Shown: positions 53,838 to 61,182 of the stretch, piece after piece
How positions within the stretch are numbered: the first letter of the stretch is position 1
Layout: each line of letters begins with the position of its first letter
Assembly: GCF_001571325.1 (NCBI RefSeq)
Contig: NZ_BCTO01000031.1
Span: 1 to 64,000, forward strand
Direction of reading: 5' to 3'
From: Delftia tsuruhatensis NBRC 16741
GTDB taxonomy: Bacteria > Pseudomonadota > Gammaproteobacteria > Burkholderiales > Burkholderiaceae_C
DNA: 64,000 bases
Translations under genes and position numbers: made by a program
Notes under the pieces: generated by a model
Databases searched by the model: none
The model's input: the letters and a program-made list of their open reading frames with translations, nothing else
What the model was told of the DNA's origin: nothing

Positions 53838-54581
53838 ATGTCTGAATCTGAAAGCGTTCGCCTGGCCAAGCGCCTGGCCGAACAGGAACAATGCTCGCGC
53901 CGCGAGGCCGAACTGCATATCACCGCCGGCAACGTCCAGGTGGACGGCAAGGTCGTGCAACTGCCCGAGACGCGCGTGCGCCCCGAGCAGCAGGTCACGC
54001 TGCGCAGCGGCGCCCAGCCCGAGGCCGTGCCGCCCGTCACCCTGCTGATGAACAAGCCTGCGGGCTATACCCAGGGCCGGCCCTATGGCCGGGTGCGCAG
54101 CGCCCACTCCCTGCTGGGCGAAGCCAGCATGGCCCAGGTGGACACGCCCATGCCGCTGCTGGTGCTGGCCCAGCACTTCAAGAACCTGGAATCCTTCCTG
54201 CCCCTGCCGCTGCCGGCCAGCGGCCTCATCGTCTACACCCAGGACAAGCGCGTGGCGCGCAAGCTGGGGGAGGAAGGCATGTGGCTGGAGCAGGAATGCA
54301 TCGTCGGCGTCGAGGGCCAGATCCACGAGGACGGCCTGGAGCTGATGAAGGCCGGCCTGCCGATCGGCAAGCGCCAGCTGCCGCCCTGCCGCGTGAGCTG
54401 GCAGAACGAGAACCACCTGCGCTTTGCGCTCAAGGGCATCGCCCCCGACGAGATCGACGCCATGTGCACCGAAGTGGGCCTGCGCGTGGTCAGCCTGCGC
54501 CGCCTGCGCATTGGCCGCCTCTCTCTGGCCAAGGTGCCCGAAGGCCAGTGGCGCTACCTGATGCCCTGGGAGCGGTTCTAG
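53838..54581 (+). CDS. S4/RsuA-like pseudouridine synthase homologue lacking the catalytic Asp
   Basis: A 247-aa protein with an N-terminal S4 RNA-binding domain (about 5-60, LAEQEQCSRREAELHITAGNVQVDG) and an RsuA/RluF-like domain (LLMNKPAGYTQGR). In active enzymes the motif is GRLDxxSxGLLLLT; here it reads LPLPLPASGLIVYTQD, so Pro stands where the essential Asp should be. It therefore probably binds RNA without making pseudouridine. It is a single gene 53 bases after the Nudix-MBL gene and ends before the Fur box. Start at 53838 (MSESESVRLAK). Confidence 0.82.
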   Translation: MSESESVRLAKRLAEQEQCSRREAELHITAGNVQVDGKVVQLPETRVRPEQQVTLRSGAQPEAVPPVTLLMNKPAGYTQGRPYGRVRSAHSLLGEASMAQVDTPMPLLVLAQHFKNLESFLPLPLPASGLIVYTQDKRVARKLGEEGMWLEQECIVGVEGQIHEDGLELMKAGLPIGKRQLPPCRVSWQNENHLRFALKGIAPDEIDAMCTEVGLRVVSLRRLRIGRLSLAKVPEGQWRYLMPWERF

Positions 54582-54618
54582 GCCGGCATTGCCGGGTGCG
54601 CGGCGGGCAGCACATTCG

Positions 54619-54637
54619 GCAAATGAGAATCATTTCA
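54619..54637 (+). promoter_or_regulatory. Fur box
   Basis: GCAAATGAGAATCATTTCA: 13 of 19 positions match the Fur consensus and the ATGAGAATCATT core is near-perfect. It lies 40 bases before the sigma-factor start, so iron represses the following iron-uptake genes. Confidence 0.85.
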
Positions 54638-54676
54638 TAGAATGCGGGATTCCCGTGCTGCCTTCGGGCCTCCCGC

Positions 54677-55979
54677 ATGCCTGCGCCCGCCTCTTACTCC
54701 TCTTCCCTGCTGAGCACCTTCCAGGACAGCTACCACGAGCTGGTGCGCTTCGTGGCGCGCCGCGCCGGCCCGCAGGCAGCGCGTGACCTGGTGCATGACG
54801 CCTGGATACGCCTGGCCGAACGCCAGCGCGGCGAAAGCGATGCGCCCGCCGCGCCGGACAGTCCGCCAGGCGCCAGCCGCGCCTATCTCTACGCGGTGAT
54901 GGAGAACATCGCCATCGACCACCTGCGCCATGGCCAGCGCACGGCCGAGCGCTTTGACACCAGCGCGAGGGAAGGCGAGCCGCCCTCCTTCCGATGTGGC
55001 CGACACCCATTCCTACCGCCAGGCCCTGGCCGGGGTCGAAGGCGCCCTGGCGCAGTTGCCGGCGCGCTGCCGCGACATCTTCCTGGCCGACCGCATCGAG
55101 GGCGCCTCGCATGCCGAGCTGGCCGAGCGCCACGGCGTCTCGGTCAAAACCGTGGAACGCGAGGTCATGCGCGCCATGGACAGCGTGGAAGCCTCGCTGC
55201 ACCGCTGGCGCGGAGACACCGCCGCACCCGCACCACGCACGGGCCGCCGCCGCGCCCTGTCCACCCTGCTGGGGATGGCGGGCCTGGGTGTCGGCAGCCC
55301 GGCGATCTGGCTGGCCTGGCGCCAGTGGATGCCGCAGTACCAGGTGCGGCTGGCCACGGCCACCGGCCGCCTGCTGAACCAGCCCCTGCCCGACGGCAGC
55401 ACCCTGACGCTGGACGCCGCCAGCCGCGCCGAGGTGGATTTCTACGCCACGCGCCGCCAGGTGCGGCTGCTGGCCGGCAGCGCCTTCTTCGCCGTGGCGC
55501 GCGACACGGAACGGCCCTTCGTGGTCCAGGCGGCGGACGTACAGGTCACCGTGCTGGGCACGCGCTTCGAGGTGGCGCTGGAGGACGATGCGGTGCTGGT
55601 CGCCGTCGATGCGGGCCGCGTGCAGGTGCGCGACGGCAGCGGCGCCCGGCATGCACTGGGCGCAGGCCAGATGCTGCGCCTGGCGCCAGGCCAGACGGCC
55701 GCCGTGCAAACGGTTGCGGCAGTGGCCGCCTGGCGCGAGGGCTGGCTGGACTTCCAGAACACGCCGCTGGCCGAGGTGGTCCGGCGCCTGGAGCGCTACA
55801 GCCTGCAGCCACTGCGCGTGGAGCCCGACGCCGCCGCCCTGCCCGTGCTGGGGCGCGTGCGCATTGCGGCGGCCCAGGGCTGGCTGCGCATGCTCCCGCG
55901 CACCCTGCCGGTCAGCGTGCAGGAAGAGGAACAGGGCCCGGGAAGCGGGCGCACCCTGGTCATCCGCCGCCGCAGCTGA
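54677..55979 (+). pseudogene. ECF sigma factor-FecR hybrid, interrupted by a frameshift
   Basis: The first frame (from 54677) encodes sigma region 2 (FQDSYHELVRFVARRAGPQAARDLVHDAWIRL ... YLYAVMENIAIDHLRH in pieces). Sigma region 4 (LPARCRDIFLADRIEGASHAELAERHGVSVKTVEREV) is in another frame. The switch is a +1 shift near 54980-54995 in CCGCCCTCCTTCC. The second frame continues without a stop through a linker, a span (ALSTLLGMAGLGVGSPAIWLAW) and a periplasmic FecR domain. So the intact gene would be a sigma-FecR hybrid of the IutY type, without FecR's usual DUF4880 domain. A real mutation, a sequencing error or a programmed frameshift cannot be told apart here. Confidence 0.75.
54930..55979 (+). 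CDS. Second-frame part of the hybrid: sigma region 4 plus FecR domain
   Basis: If the frameshift is real, this is the surviving open frame with the receptor-signalling half. Its apparent start at 54930 is not a natural protein start. The FecR domain has PDGSTLTLDAASRAEVDF, RLLAGSAFFAVARD and RPFVVQAADVQVTVLGTRFEVAL, followed by a DUF4974-like end (WLDFQNTPLAEVVRRLERYS). It would relay the iron-siderophore signal from the receptor's N-terminal domain to the sigma part. Listed separately so that the FecR part is not missed. Confidence 0.55.
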   Translation: MASARPSALTPARGKASRPPSDVADTHSYRQALAGVEGALAQLPARCRDIFLADRIEGASHAELAERHGVSVKTVEREVMRAMDSVEASLHRWRGDTAAPAPRTGRRRALSTLLGMAGLGVGSPAIWLAWRQWMPQYQVRLATATGRLLNQPLPDGSTLTLDAASRAEVDFYATRRQVRLLAGSAFFAVARDTERPFVVQAADVQVTVLGTRFEVALEDDAVLVAVDAGRVQVRDGSGARHALGAGQMLRLAPGQTAAVQTVAAVAAWREGWLDFQNTPLAEVVRRLERYSLQPLRVEPDAAALPVLGRVRIAAAQGWLRMLPRTLPVSVQEEEQGPGSGRTLVIRRRS

Positions 55980-56017
55980 TGCGCCCATAGCCCCGGAATG
56001 CACGTCGCATGCGCACC

Positions 56018-56059
56018 AGGCATGAGGGAATGCCTGCGCCCGTTCGTATAGGCATGAGG
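56018..56059 (+). repeat. Direct repeat AGGCATGAGG upstream of the receptor gene
   Basis: Two perfect 10-base copies (56018-56027 and 56050-56059), 32 bases apart, close to three helical turns, about 70-110 bases before the receptor start. May be an operator or part of an ECF-sigma promoter. Confidence 0.5.
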
Positions 56060-56125
56060 ACCCGGGAACGCGACGCATTCGCAGCCCGGGAATCGCCATT
56101 GCCCAGATCCGCCACGGGACCTTCC

Positions 56126-58600
56126 ATGTCTTCATTCCCCTCCAAACCTTCCCGCCTTGCCCGCCACCATGCCGTTGCCGCGGGCATCGCGCTGCTGGCC
56201 GTGCAGCTGTCTCCAGCCGCTCTGGCCCAGGCGGCACCGGCCCCGGTCACGGCCGCCAGCACCGACTTCCACATTCCCGCCCAGCCGCTGGACCAGGCAC
56301 TGGCCCAACTGGCCCGCCAGGCTGGCCTGCAGCTGCTGGCCGCGCCTGAACTCGTGCAGGGCCGCCGTGCGCCCGCCGTGGAAGGGCGCCTGAGCACCGC
56401 CGCCGCCGTGGCCCGGCTGCTGCGCGGCAGCGGGCTGGAAGGCCATGCGAGCCAGGGCACGCTGGTGGTGGAAAAGCCCGCCGGCACCGTGGCCCTGCCC
56501 GAAGTCACGGTGTCCGCCGTGGGCGAGACCACGACCACCGAGGGCTCGGGCTCCTACACCACGGGGCTGATGAGCACCTCGACCAAGCTGCCGCTGTCCA
56601 TCCGCGAGACGCCCCAGTCCCTCACCGTGGTCACGCGCCAGAAGATGGACGACCAGGGCATGCTGTCCATCGACGACGTGGCCAACAGCGCCACCGGCAT
56701 CACCATCAACCGCTGGAGCGACGACCGGGCGCGCTACTTCTCGCGCGGGTTCGTGATCGGTTCGTTCCTGCAGGACGGCGTGCCCGTCTCGTATGAAACC
56801 GACACCTCCACCTACGACACCATGGCCATGTACGACCACGTGGAAGTGGTGCGCGGCCCCACGGGCCTGATGACGGGCGTGGGCGACCCTTCGGGCACCA
56901 TCAACTTCGTGCGCAAGCGCGCGCCGCGCACCACCCAGCGCTCGGTCACCCTGCGCGGCGGCAGCTGGAACCAGGCCGTGGGCGAGGTCGATGTGGGCGG
57001 CGCCCTCAACGAGGACGGCTCGGCGCGCGGGCGTGTGGTGGCCTCGGCCCAGTCGCGTGACCACTTCATCGATGGCTATAGCAGCCGCCGCCAGCTGCTG
57101 TACGGCACCGCCGAGTTCGACCTGGGGCGCGACACCACGCTGAGCGTGGGCGGCTCCTATGTGAACGAAGACAACCCCGGCTCGCAATGGATGGGCGTGC
57201 CCATGGGCTTCGATGGCTCCTTCCTCGACATTGCGCGATCCAGGCGTTTCTCGCCCTCCTGGAGCAAATGGGACAAGAAGGAGGTCAGCCTGTTCGCCGA
57301 CCTGGAGCACCGCTTCGACAACGGCTGGAAGGCCAGGCTGGCCGCGCGCGCCCTGCAGGCCCAGTCCGCGCTGGACGGCGCCTACCTGGTCTCGGGCGGC
57401 CTGGACGACCAGGGCCGCACGCGCTACGACGTGGCCGGCGGCCTGTACGACTACGACAAGCGCCAGCTCAGCCTTGATGCCTCGGCCCAGGGCCCCGTGC
57501 GCCTGTTCGGCCGCGAGCATGACCTGGCCTTCGGCCTCAGCCGCCGCACCATCCGCTGGAGCGACCAGGGCTACAGCTACCTGTCGCCCACGGGGGAATG
57601 GCTGATCGCCAATGGCGTCGATCCCTATACCTGGAACCCCGACTCGCTGGACCGCTCCGGCCTGCTGGCCGAAGACCTGTGGACGCGCCGCCAGAAGACC
57701 ACGCTGACCTCGGCCTACGCCACGGGCCGCTTCCTGCTGGCCGAGCCGCTGAACCTGATCGCCGGCGCGCGCCTGGACTGGTACGACTTCACCAACGTCC
57801 AGCGCCAGGGCAGCTGGAGCCGGGAGCGCGAATTCAGCGAGAAAGCCCATGCCACGCCCTATGCGGCGCTGACCTATGACATCAGCAAGACCTACTCGGC
57901 CTATGCCAGCTACACCAGCATCTTCCGGCCGCAGGATTTTCTGGATGTCTCGGGCAGCATGCTGGCGCCGGTGGAGGGCCGCAATTTCGAGCTGGGCCTC
58001 AAGGGCAGCTACCTGGACGAGCGCGTGAACCTGGCCGTTGCCGTGTTCAACACCACGCAGGACAACCTGCCCCAGGCCATCGCGGACATCAACTCCTGCA
58101 CGGTGAAGACCAATTGCTACCGCTCCGTCGGCAAGGTCAAGAGCAAGGGGCTGGACGTGGACATCAGCGGCGAGATCCTGCCGCGCCTGAACGCCGGCCT
58201 TGGCTATACCTTCACCCAGGCCGAGATCGCCAGCGACAGCACCGAAGGCGCCAAGGGCGCGCCCTATGCCAGCTACACGCCGCGCCACCAGCTCAAGCTG
58301 TCGGCCATGTACCACCTGGGCGGCGAGCTGGGCGCATGGCGCGTGGGCGGCGGCCTGCGCTACCAGAGCCGCACCACGTCCGAGTCGCTGACCAGCGCCG
58401 AGGGCTATGCAATCCGCCAGCCCGCCCATGCCGTGGCCGACCTGGTCATCGGCTATCGCGTGAACCGGCAGCTGGACCTGCAGATGAACATCAGCAACCT
58501 GTTCGACCGCCGCTATTTCGAGACCCTGGGCACGGCCAACGGCGGCAACTATTTCGGCGTGCCGCGCAGGCTGCTGCTGACGGCCAAATACCAGTTCTGA
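56126..58600 (+). CDS. TonB-dependent siderophore receptor with signalling domain
   Basis: An 824-aa outer-membrane receptor. A signal peptide (1-35, cut after ALAQA), then an N-terminal STN signalling domain (about 46-117, FHIPAQPLDQALAQLARQAG), a TonB box region (about 124-131, LPEVTVSA), the plug (IRETPQSLTVVTRQKMDDQG, GPTGLMTGVGDPSGTINFVRKR) and a 22-strand-type barrel ending with the required terminal Phe (TAKYQF). The STN domain contacts FecR proteins, so it pairs with the sigma-FecR hybrid just upstream. Plug motifs resemble FpvA/FoxA-type hydroxamate receptors; the ligand is not proven. Start at 56126 puts the signal peptide at the N-terminus. Confidence 0.93.
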   Translation: MSSFPSKPSRLARHHAVAAGIALLAVQLSPAALAQAAPAPVTAASTDFHIPAQPLDQALAQLARQAGLQLLAAPELVQGRRAPAVEGRLSTAAAVARLLRGSGLEGHASQGTLVVEKPAGTVALPEVTVSAVGETTTTEGSGSYTTGLMSTSTKLPLSIRETPQSLTVVTRQKMDDQGMLSIDDVANSATGITINRWSDDRARYFSRGFVIGSFLQDGVPVSYETDTSTYDTMAMYDHVEVVRGPTGLMTGVGDPSGTINFVRKRAPRTTQRSVTLRGGSWNQAVGEVDVGGALNEDGSARGRVVASAQSRDHFIDGYSSRRQLLYGTAEFDLGRDTTLSVGGSYVNEDNPGSQWMGVPMGFDGSFLDIARSRRFSPSWSKWDKKEVSLFADLEHRFDNGWKARLAARALQAQSALDGAYLVSGGLDDQGRTRYDVAGGLYDYDKRQLSLDASAQGPVRLFGREHDLAFGLSRRTIRWSDQGYSYLSPTGEWLIANGVDPYTWNPDSLDRSGLLAEDLWTRRQKTTLTSAYATGRFLLAEPLNLIAGARLDWYDFTNVQRQGSWSREREFSEKAHATPYAALTYDISKTYSAYASYTSIFRPQDFLDVSGSMLAPVEGRNFELGLKGSYLDERVNLAVAVFNTTQDNLPQAIADINSCTVKTNCYRSVGKVKSKGLDVDISGEILPRLNAGLGYTFTQAEIASDSTEGAKGAPYASYTPRHQLKLSAMYHLGGELGAWRVGGGLRYQSRTTSESLTSAEGYAIRQPAHAVADLVIGYRVNRQLDLQMNISNLFDRRYFETLGTANGGNYFGVPRRLLLTAKYQF

Positions 58601-58609
58601 ACCGCCCAT

Positions 58610-58637
58610 GAAAATGCCCCGCCGGTGGCGGGGCATG
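58610..58637 (-). terminator. Terminator of rnpB
   Basis: ATGCCCCGCC and GGCGGGGCAT (10 pairs, loop of 3), followed on the minus strand by TTTTC. It lies just after the RNase P RNA 3' end and may also slow transcription from the receptor gene. Confidence 0.8.
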
Positions 58638-58644
58638 GAAGAAA

Positions 58645-59077
58645 GTGTGAAGCGCGCCGATAAGCCGGATTCTGTGCACGCGGTTGCCCGCATGTGACCG
58701 CCATTAATCTGGGCCGGGCGTCGCCGCCCGGCTCGGTGCTACCTACCCGCACACTCCGGGGGCCCCGTCAACGTGTGCCTACTTGGTATTGCTGCGCGTA
58801 GAGATTGCCCGTTTCACCCGGGGACGCGTTCCGCGTCCCCGGGTGGCTATGGGGCCCAGGCTTTCGCCTGGGCGTCTGGCTTGCGCCATCCGTCGCCAGC
58901 TTGCGCTGGCACCCCATAGAACACCAAGTTGGCGGCACATGTCCCCGACTCGTCTCTGTTGCTCTGATCCTCACCTCACGGTGGACAGCCGTTAGCTGCT
59001 ACGCTGCCCTGTGCAGTCCGGACGTTCCTCCAGTGCCGTGTTTCCACGATTGCACCAGCGGCGGTCTGGCGTGCTTC
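58645..59077 (-). ncRNA. rnpB: RNase P RNA (M1, type A)
   Basis: On the minus strand the 5' end GAAGCACGCCAGACCGCC and the 3' end ATCGGCGCGCTTCAC form helix P1, as in E. coli M1 RNA. The conserved core GAGGAACGTCCGGACTGCACAGGGCAG (split by eye into the P4/CR-I region) and CR elements AGAGCAACAGAGA, GGGTGAAACGG, CAATACCAAGTAGG and ACAGAATCCGGCTTATCGG are all visible. It is the catalytic RNA that trims tRNA 5' ends. About 433 bases; ends are set by comparison with E. coli and may be a few bases off. Confidence 0.93.
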
Positions 59078-59133
59078 ACGGGCGGCATTATCTCGCGGCT
59101 GGGGCCGGGCTGCAGACAGATGGCGCAACAGCC

Positions 59134-59928
59134 TCACGGAGGCATGCAGAACTCGCGGCGGAATTGTTCGGGTGAGGTCCCGGCCTCGCGCTGGAACATG
59201 GCGATGAAGGCCGAGGGCGTGCTGTAGCCCAGGTCATAGGCGATCTGCTGCACGCTCAGGCCGGCCTCCAGCGCATCGATGGCCAGCAGGTAGCGCATGC
59301 GCTGGCGCCATTCGCCCAGGCCCATGCCCAGCTCGCGCTGGCAGTGGCGCGCCAGGGTGCGTTCGGTCATGTGCACGCTGGCGGCCCATTGGGCCAGGCT
59401 GCGGTGGTCCTCGGGCGCAGCGCGCATGCGGGTCAGCACTTCGACCAGGGCCGGGTGTTCGGCGGCCGGCAGATAGCCGGGCTCCACGGGAACGGCCCGC
59501 AACTGGTCGTAGAGCACACGGGCCAGGCGCAGGTCGGCGTCGGTGGCGGGAATGTGCACGTCGCGCACGGCAAAGTCGGCCAGGATGGCCTTGACGATGG
59601 CGCCGATGCGCATGGAGCACGGCTGCGCCGGCAGCTCCCTGCACAGCGCAGGCGCCAGGTAGACCGAGCGGTAGACCACGGCGTGCGCCACATGGCAGCT
59701 GTGCACCACGCCGGGCGGCACCCAGACGCCGTACTGCGGCGGCGAGACCCAGCGCTGGCCTGCCGTGTCCATGCACATGCTGCCGTGGGGCGTGTAGTTC
59801 AGGTGGCCCCAGCTGTGGCTGTGCGGCGGCACCTCGGTGTCGGCGCCGAATTCGTCGTAGCGGAAGTAGTACTCGCCCGGCACATCCTCGACGTTCTGGA
59901 TGCGCATGGGCTTGCTGGGACGGGGCAT
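59134..59928 (-). CDS. AraC-family transcriptional regulator
   Basis: A 264-aa regulator: an N-terminal cupin domain (EVPPHSHSWGHLNYTPHG, WVPPGVVHS) followed by a two-helix-turn-helix AraC DNA-binding domain (SLAQWAASVHMTERTLARHCQRELG, SVQQIAYDLGYSTPSAFIAMFQREAG). The small-molecule ligand is not known. It is divergent from the EamA exporter over 96 bases that contain the inverted repeat TGTCCGA/TCGGACA, a likely operator. Start at 59928; another Met at 59907 is possible. Confidence 0.9.
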   Translation of the reverse strand: MPRPSKPMRIQNVEDVPGEYYFRYDEFGADTEVPPHSHSWGHLNYTPHGSMCMDTAGQRWVSPPQYGVWVPPGVVHSCHVAHAVVYRSVYLAPALCRELPAQPCSMRIGAIVKAILADFAVRDVHIPATDADLRLARVLYDQLRAVPVEPGYLPAAEHPALVEVLTRMRAAPEDHRSLAQWAASVHMTERTLARHCQRELGMGLGEWRQRMRYLLAIDALEAGLSVQQIAYDLGYSTPSAFIAMFQREAGTSPEQFRREFCMPP

Positions 59929-59956
59929 GGCGGATGGTCCGGGTTGCGCTATCGAT

Positions 59957-59990
59957 TGTCCGAAACCAGGGATGCACTCCAAGTCGGACA
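59957..59990. promoter_or_regulatory. Candidate operator between AraC and EamA genes
   Basis: TGTCCGA (59957-59963) and its complement TCGGACA (59984-59990) with 20 bases between; centres 27 bases apart, a spacing often met by AraC-family dimers. Lies between the two divergent starts. Confidence 0.45.
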
Positions 59991-60024
59991 GAACGATCAT
60001 AGGACCAGTCTTAGGAGTCTTCCA

Positions 60025-60924
60025 ATGGGGTCTTACCTTTTCCCTTTGATCGCCGTGCTCATCTGGTCGGTCAATACCGTGGTCAGCAAGATGGCGGCCG
60101 ACAGCATCGGCGCGGCCGAGATCGGTTTCTACCGCTGGCTGGTGGCAGCCGTGCTGTTCACGCCCTTCCTTTTGCCGTCCATCTGGCGCCAGCGCGCCGA
60201 CATCCGGCCGCTGCTGCCGCGCCTCATCGTGCTGGGGATGCTGGGCATGGTGATCTACCAGAGCCTGGCCTACTACGCGGCCCATATGACATCGGCCACG
60301 CACATGGGCCTGATCGGCTCGCTCACGCCCATGATGGTGCTGGGCCTGTCCACCGCCATGCTGGGCCAGGCGCTGAGCCGGGGCGCCGTGCTGGGCTGCG
60401 TGCTGGCGATTGCGGGCGTGGCCCTGGTGGTGTCTTCGGGGCAGCCTGCCACCTTGCTCACCCAGGGCCTCAATGGCGGTGACGCGCTGATGTTCGTGGC
60501 CATGCTGGCCTATGCCGTCTACAACATCCTGCTCAAGCGCTGGCCCATGCCGCGCCTGGCCACGGTGCAACTGCTGTACCTGCAGATCCTGGTGGCCGTG
60601 ATCGCGCAGCTGCCGCTGTTCCTGATGGCGCCGCGCACGGGGCTGAACGCGGCCAACCTGCCGCTGGTGGGCTTTGCGGGCATCATGGCCTCCATCGCCG
60701 CGCCGCTGCTGTGGATGATGTCGGTGGCGCGCATAGGGCCGGGCCGCTCCAGCATGTTCTTCAACCTCGTGCCCATCTTCACGGCCGTGATCGCCTTCAT
60801 GGCATTGGGCGAGCCCCTGGCGGCCTACCACGCCGTGGGCGGCGTGCTGACCATCGGCGGCCTGCTGCTGGCCGAGCTGTGGAAGCAGCCTTTGCGCGCA
60901 CCGCGTGCCGCCGCCACCGCCTGA
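60025..60924 (+). CDS. EamA/DMT-family exporter
   Basis: A 299-aa ten-span protein with two EamA repeats (about 5-140 and 150-288). Hallmarks are NTVVSKMAADSIGAAEIGFYRWL at the start and RIGPGRSSMFFNLVPIFTAVIAFMALGEPL in the second repeat. Family members export amino acids or other small metabolites. GGAG sits ahead of the ATG at 60025. It is divergent from, and probably controlled by, the AraC regulator. Confidence 0.9.
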   Translation: MGSYLFPLIAVLIWSVNTVVSKMAADSIGAAEIGFYRWLVAAVLFTPFLLPSIWRQRADIRPLLPRLIVLGMLGMVIYQSLAYYAAHMTSATHMGLIGSLTPMMVLGLSTAMLGQALSRGAVLGCVLAIAGVALVVSSGQPATLLTQGLNGGDALMFVAMLAYAVYNILLKRWPMPRLATVQLLYLQILVAVIAQLPLFLMAPRTGLNAANLPLVGFAGIMASIAAPLLWMMSVARIGPGRSSMFFNLVPIFTAVIAFMALGEPLAAYHAVGGVLTIGGLLLAELWKQPLRAPRAAATA

Positions 60925-60949
60925 AAAAATCAGGGTTTTCCCGAGCTCA

Positions 60950-60993
60950 AATGGTGCACGCATGCCGCATGCCGGTGCGGCGCCCGCACCATT
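60950..60993. promoter_or_regulatory. Compound inverted repeat upstream of the MFS operon
   Basis: AATGGTGC (60950) pairs with GCACCATT (60986); inside are two tandem GCATGCC units and the hairpin GGTGCGG-CGC-CCGCACC (60974-60990). No T-run. About 190 bases before the MFS gene; a regulator site or an end-of-mRNA structure for the EamA gene. Confidence 0.4.
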
Positions 60994-61182
60994 GCTGCCC
61001 ATAAGAATTTGCATTCAGGCCTGCTCATAATTTCTTGTTGGACAGCCCTGTCCTGCCTTTCGATACTGCCGCCAAAGGAACCGCTGCAAGCGCCAGACGC
61101 CTGAGGTTCCCACGACACACGGGCCCGGTCCCAGCGGCCTGGCCCGTGTGCCCGCTGCACTTTCGAAGACAGGAGACACCCC

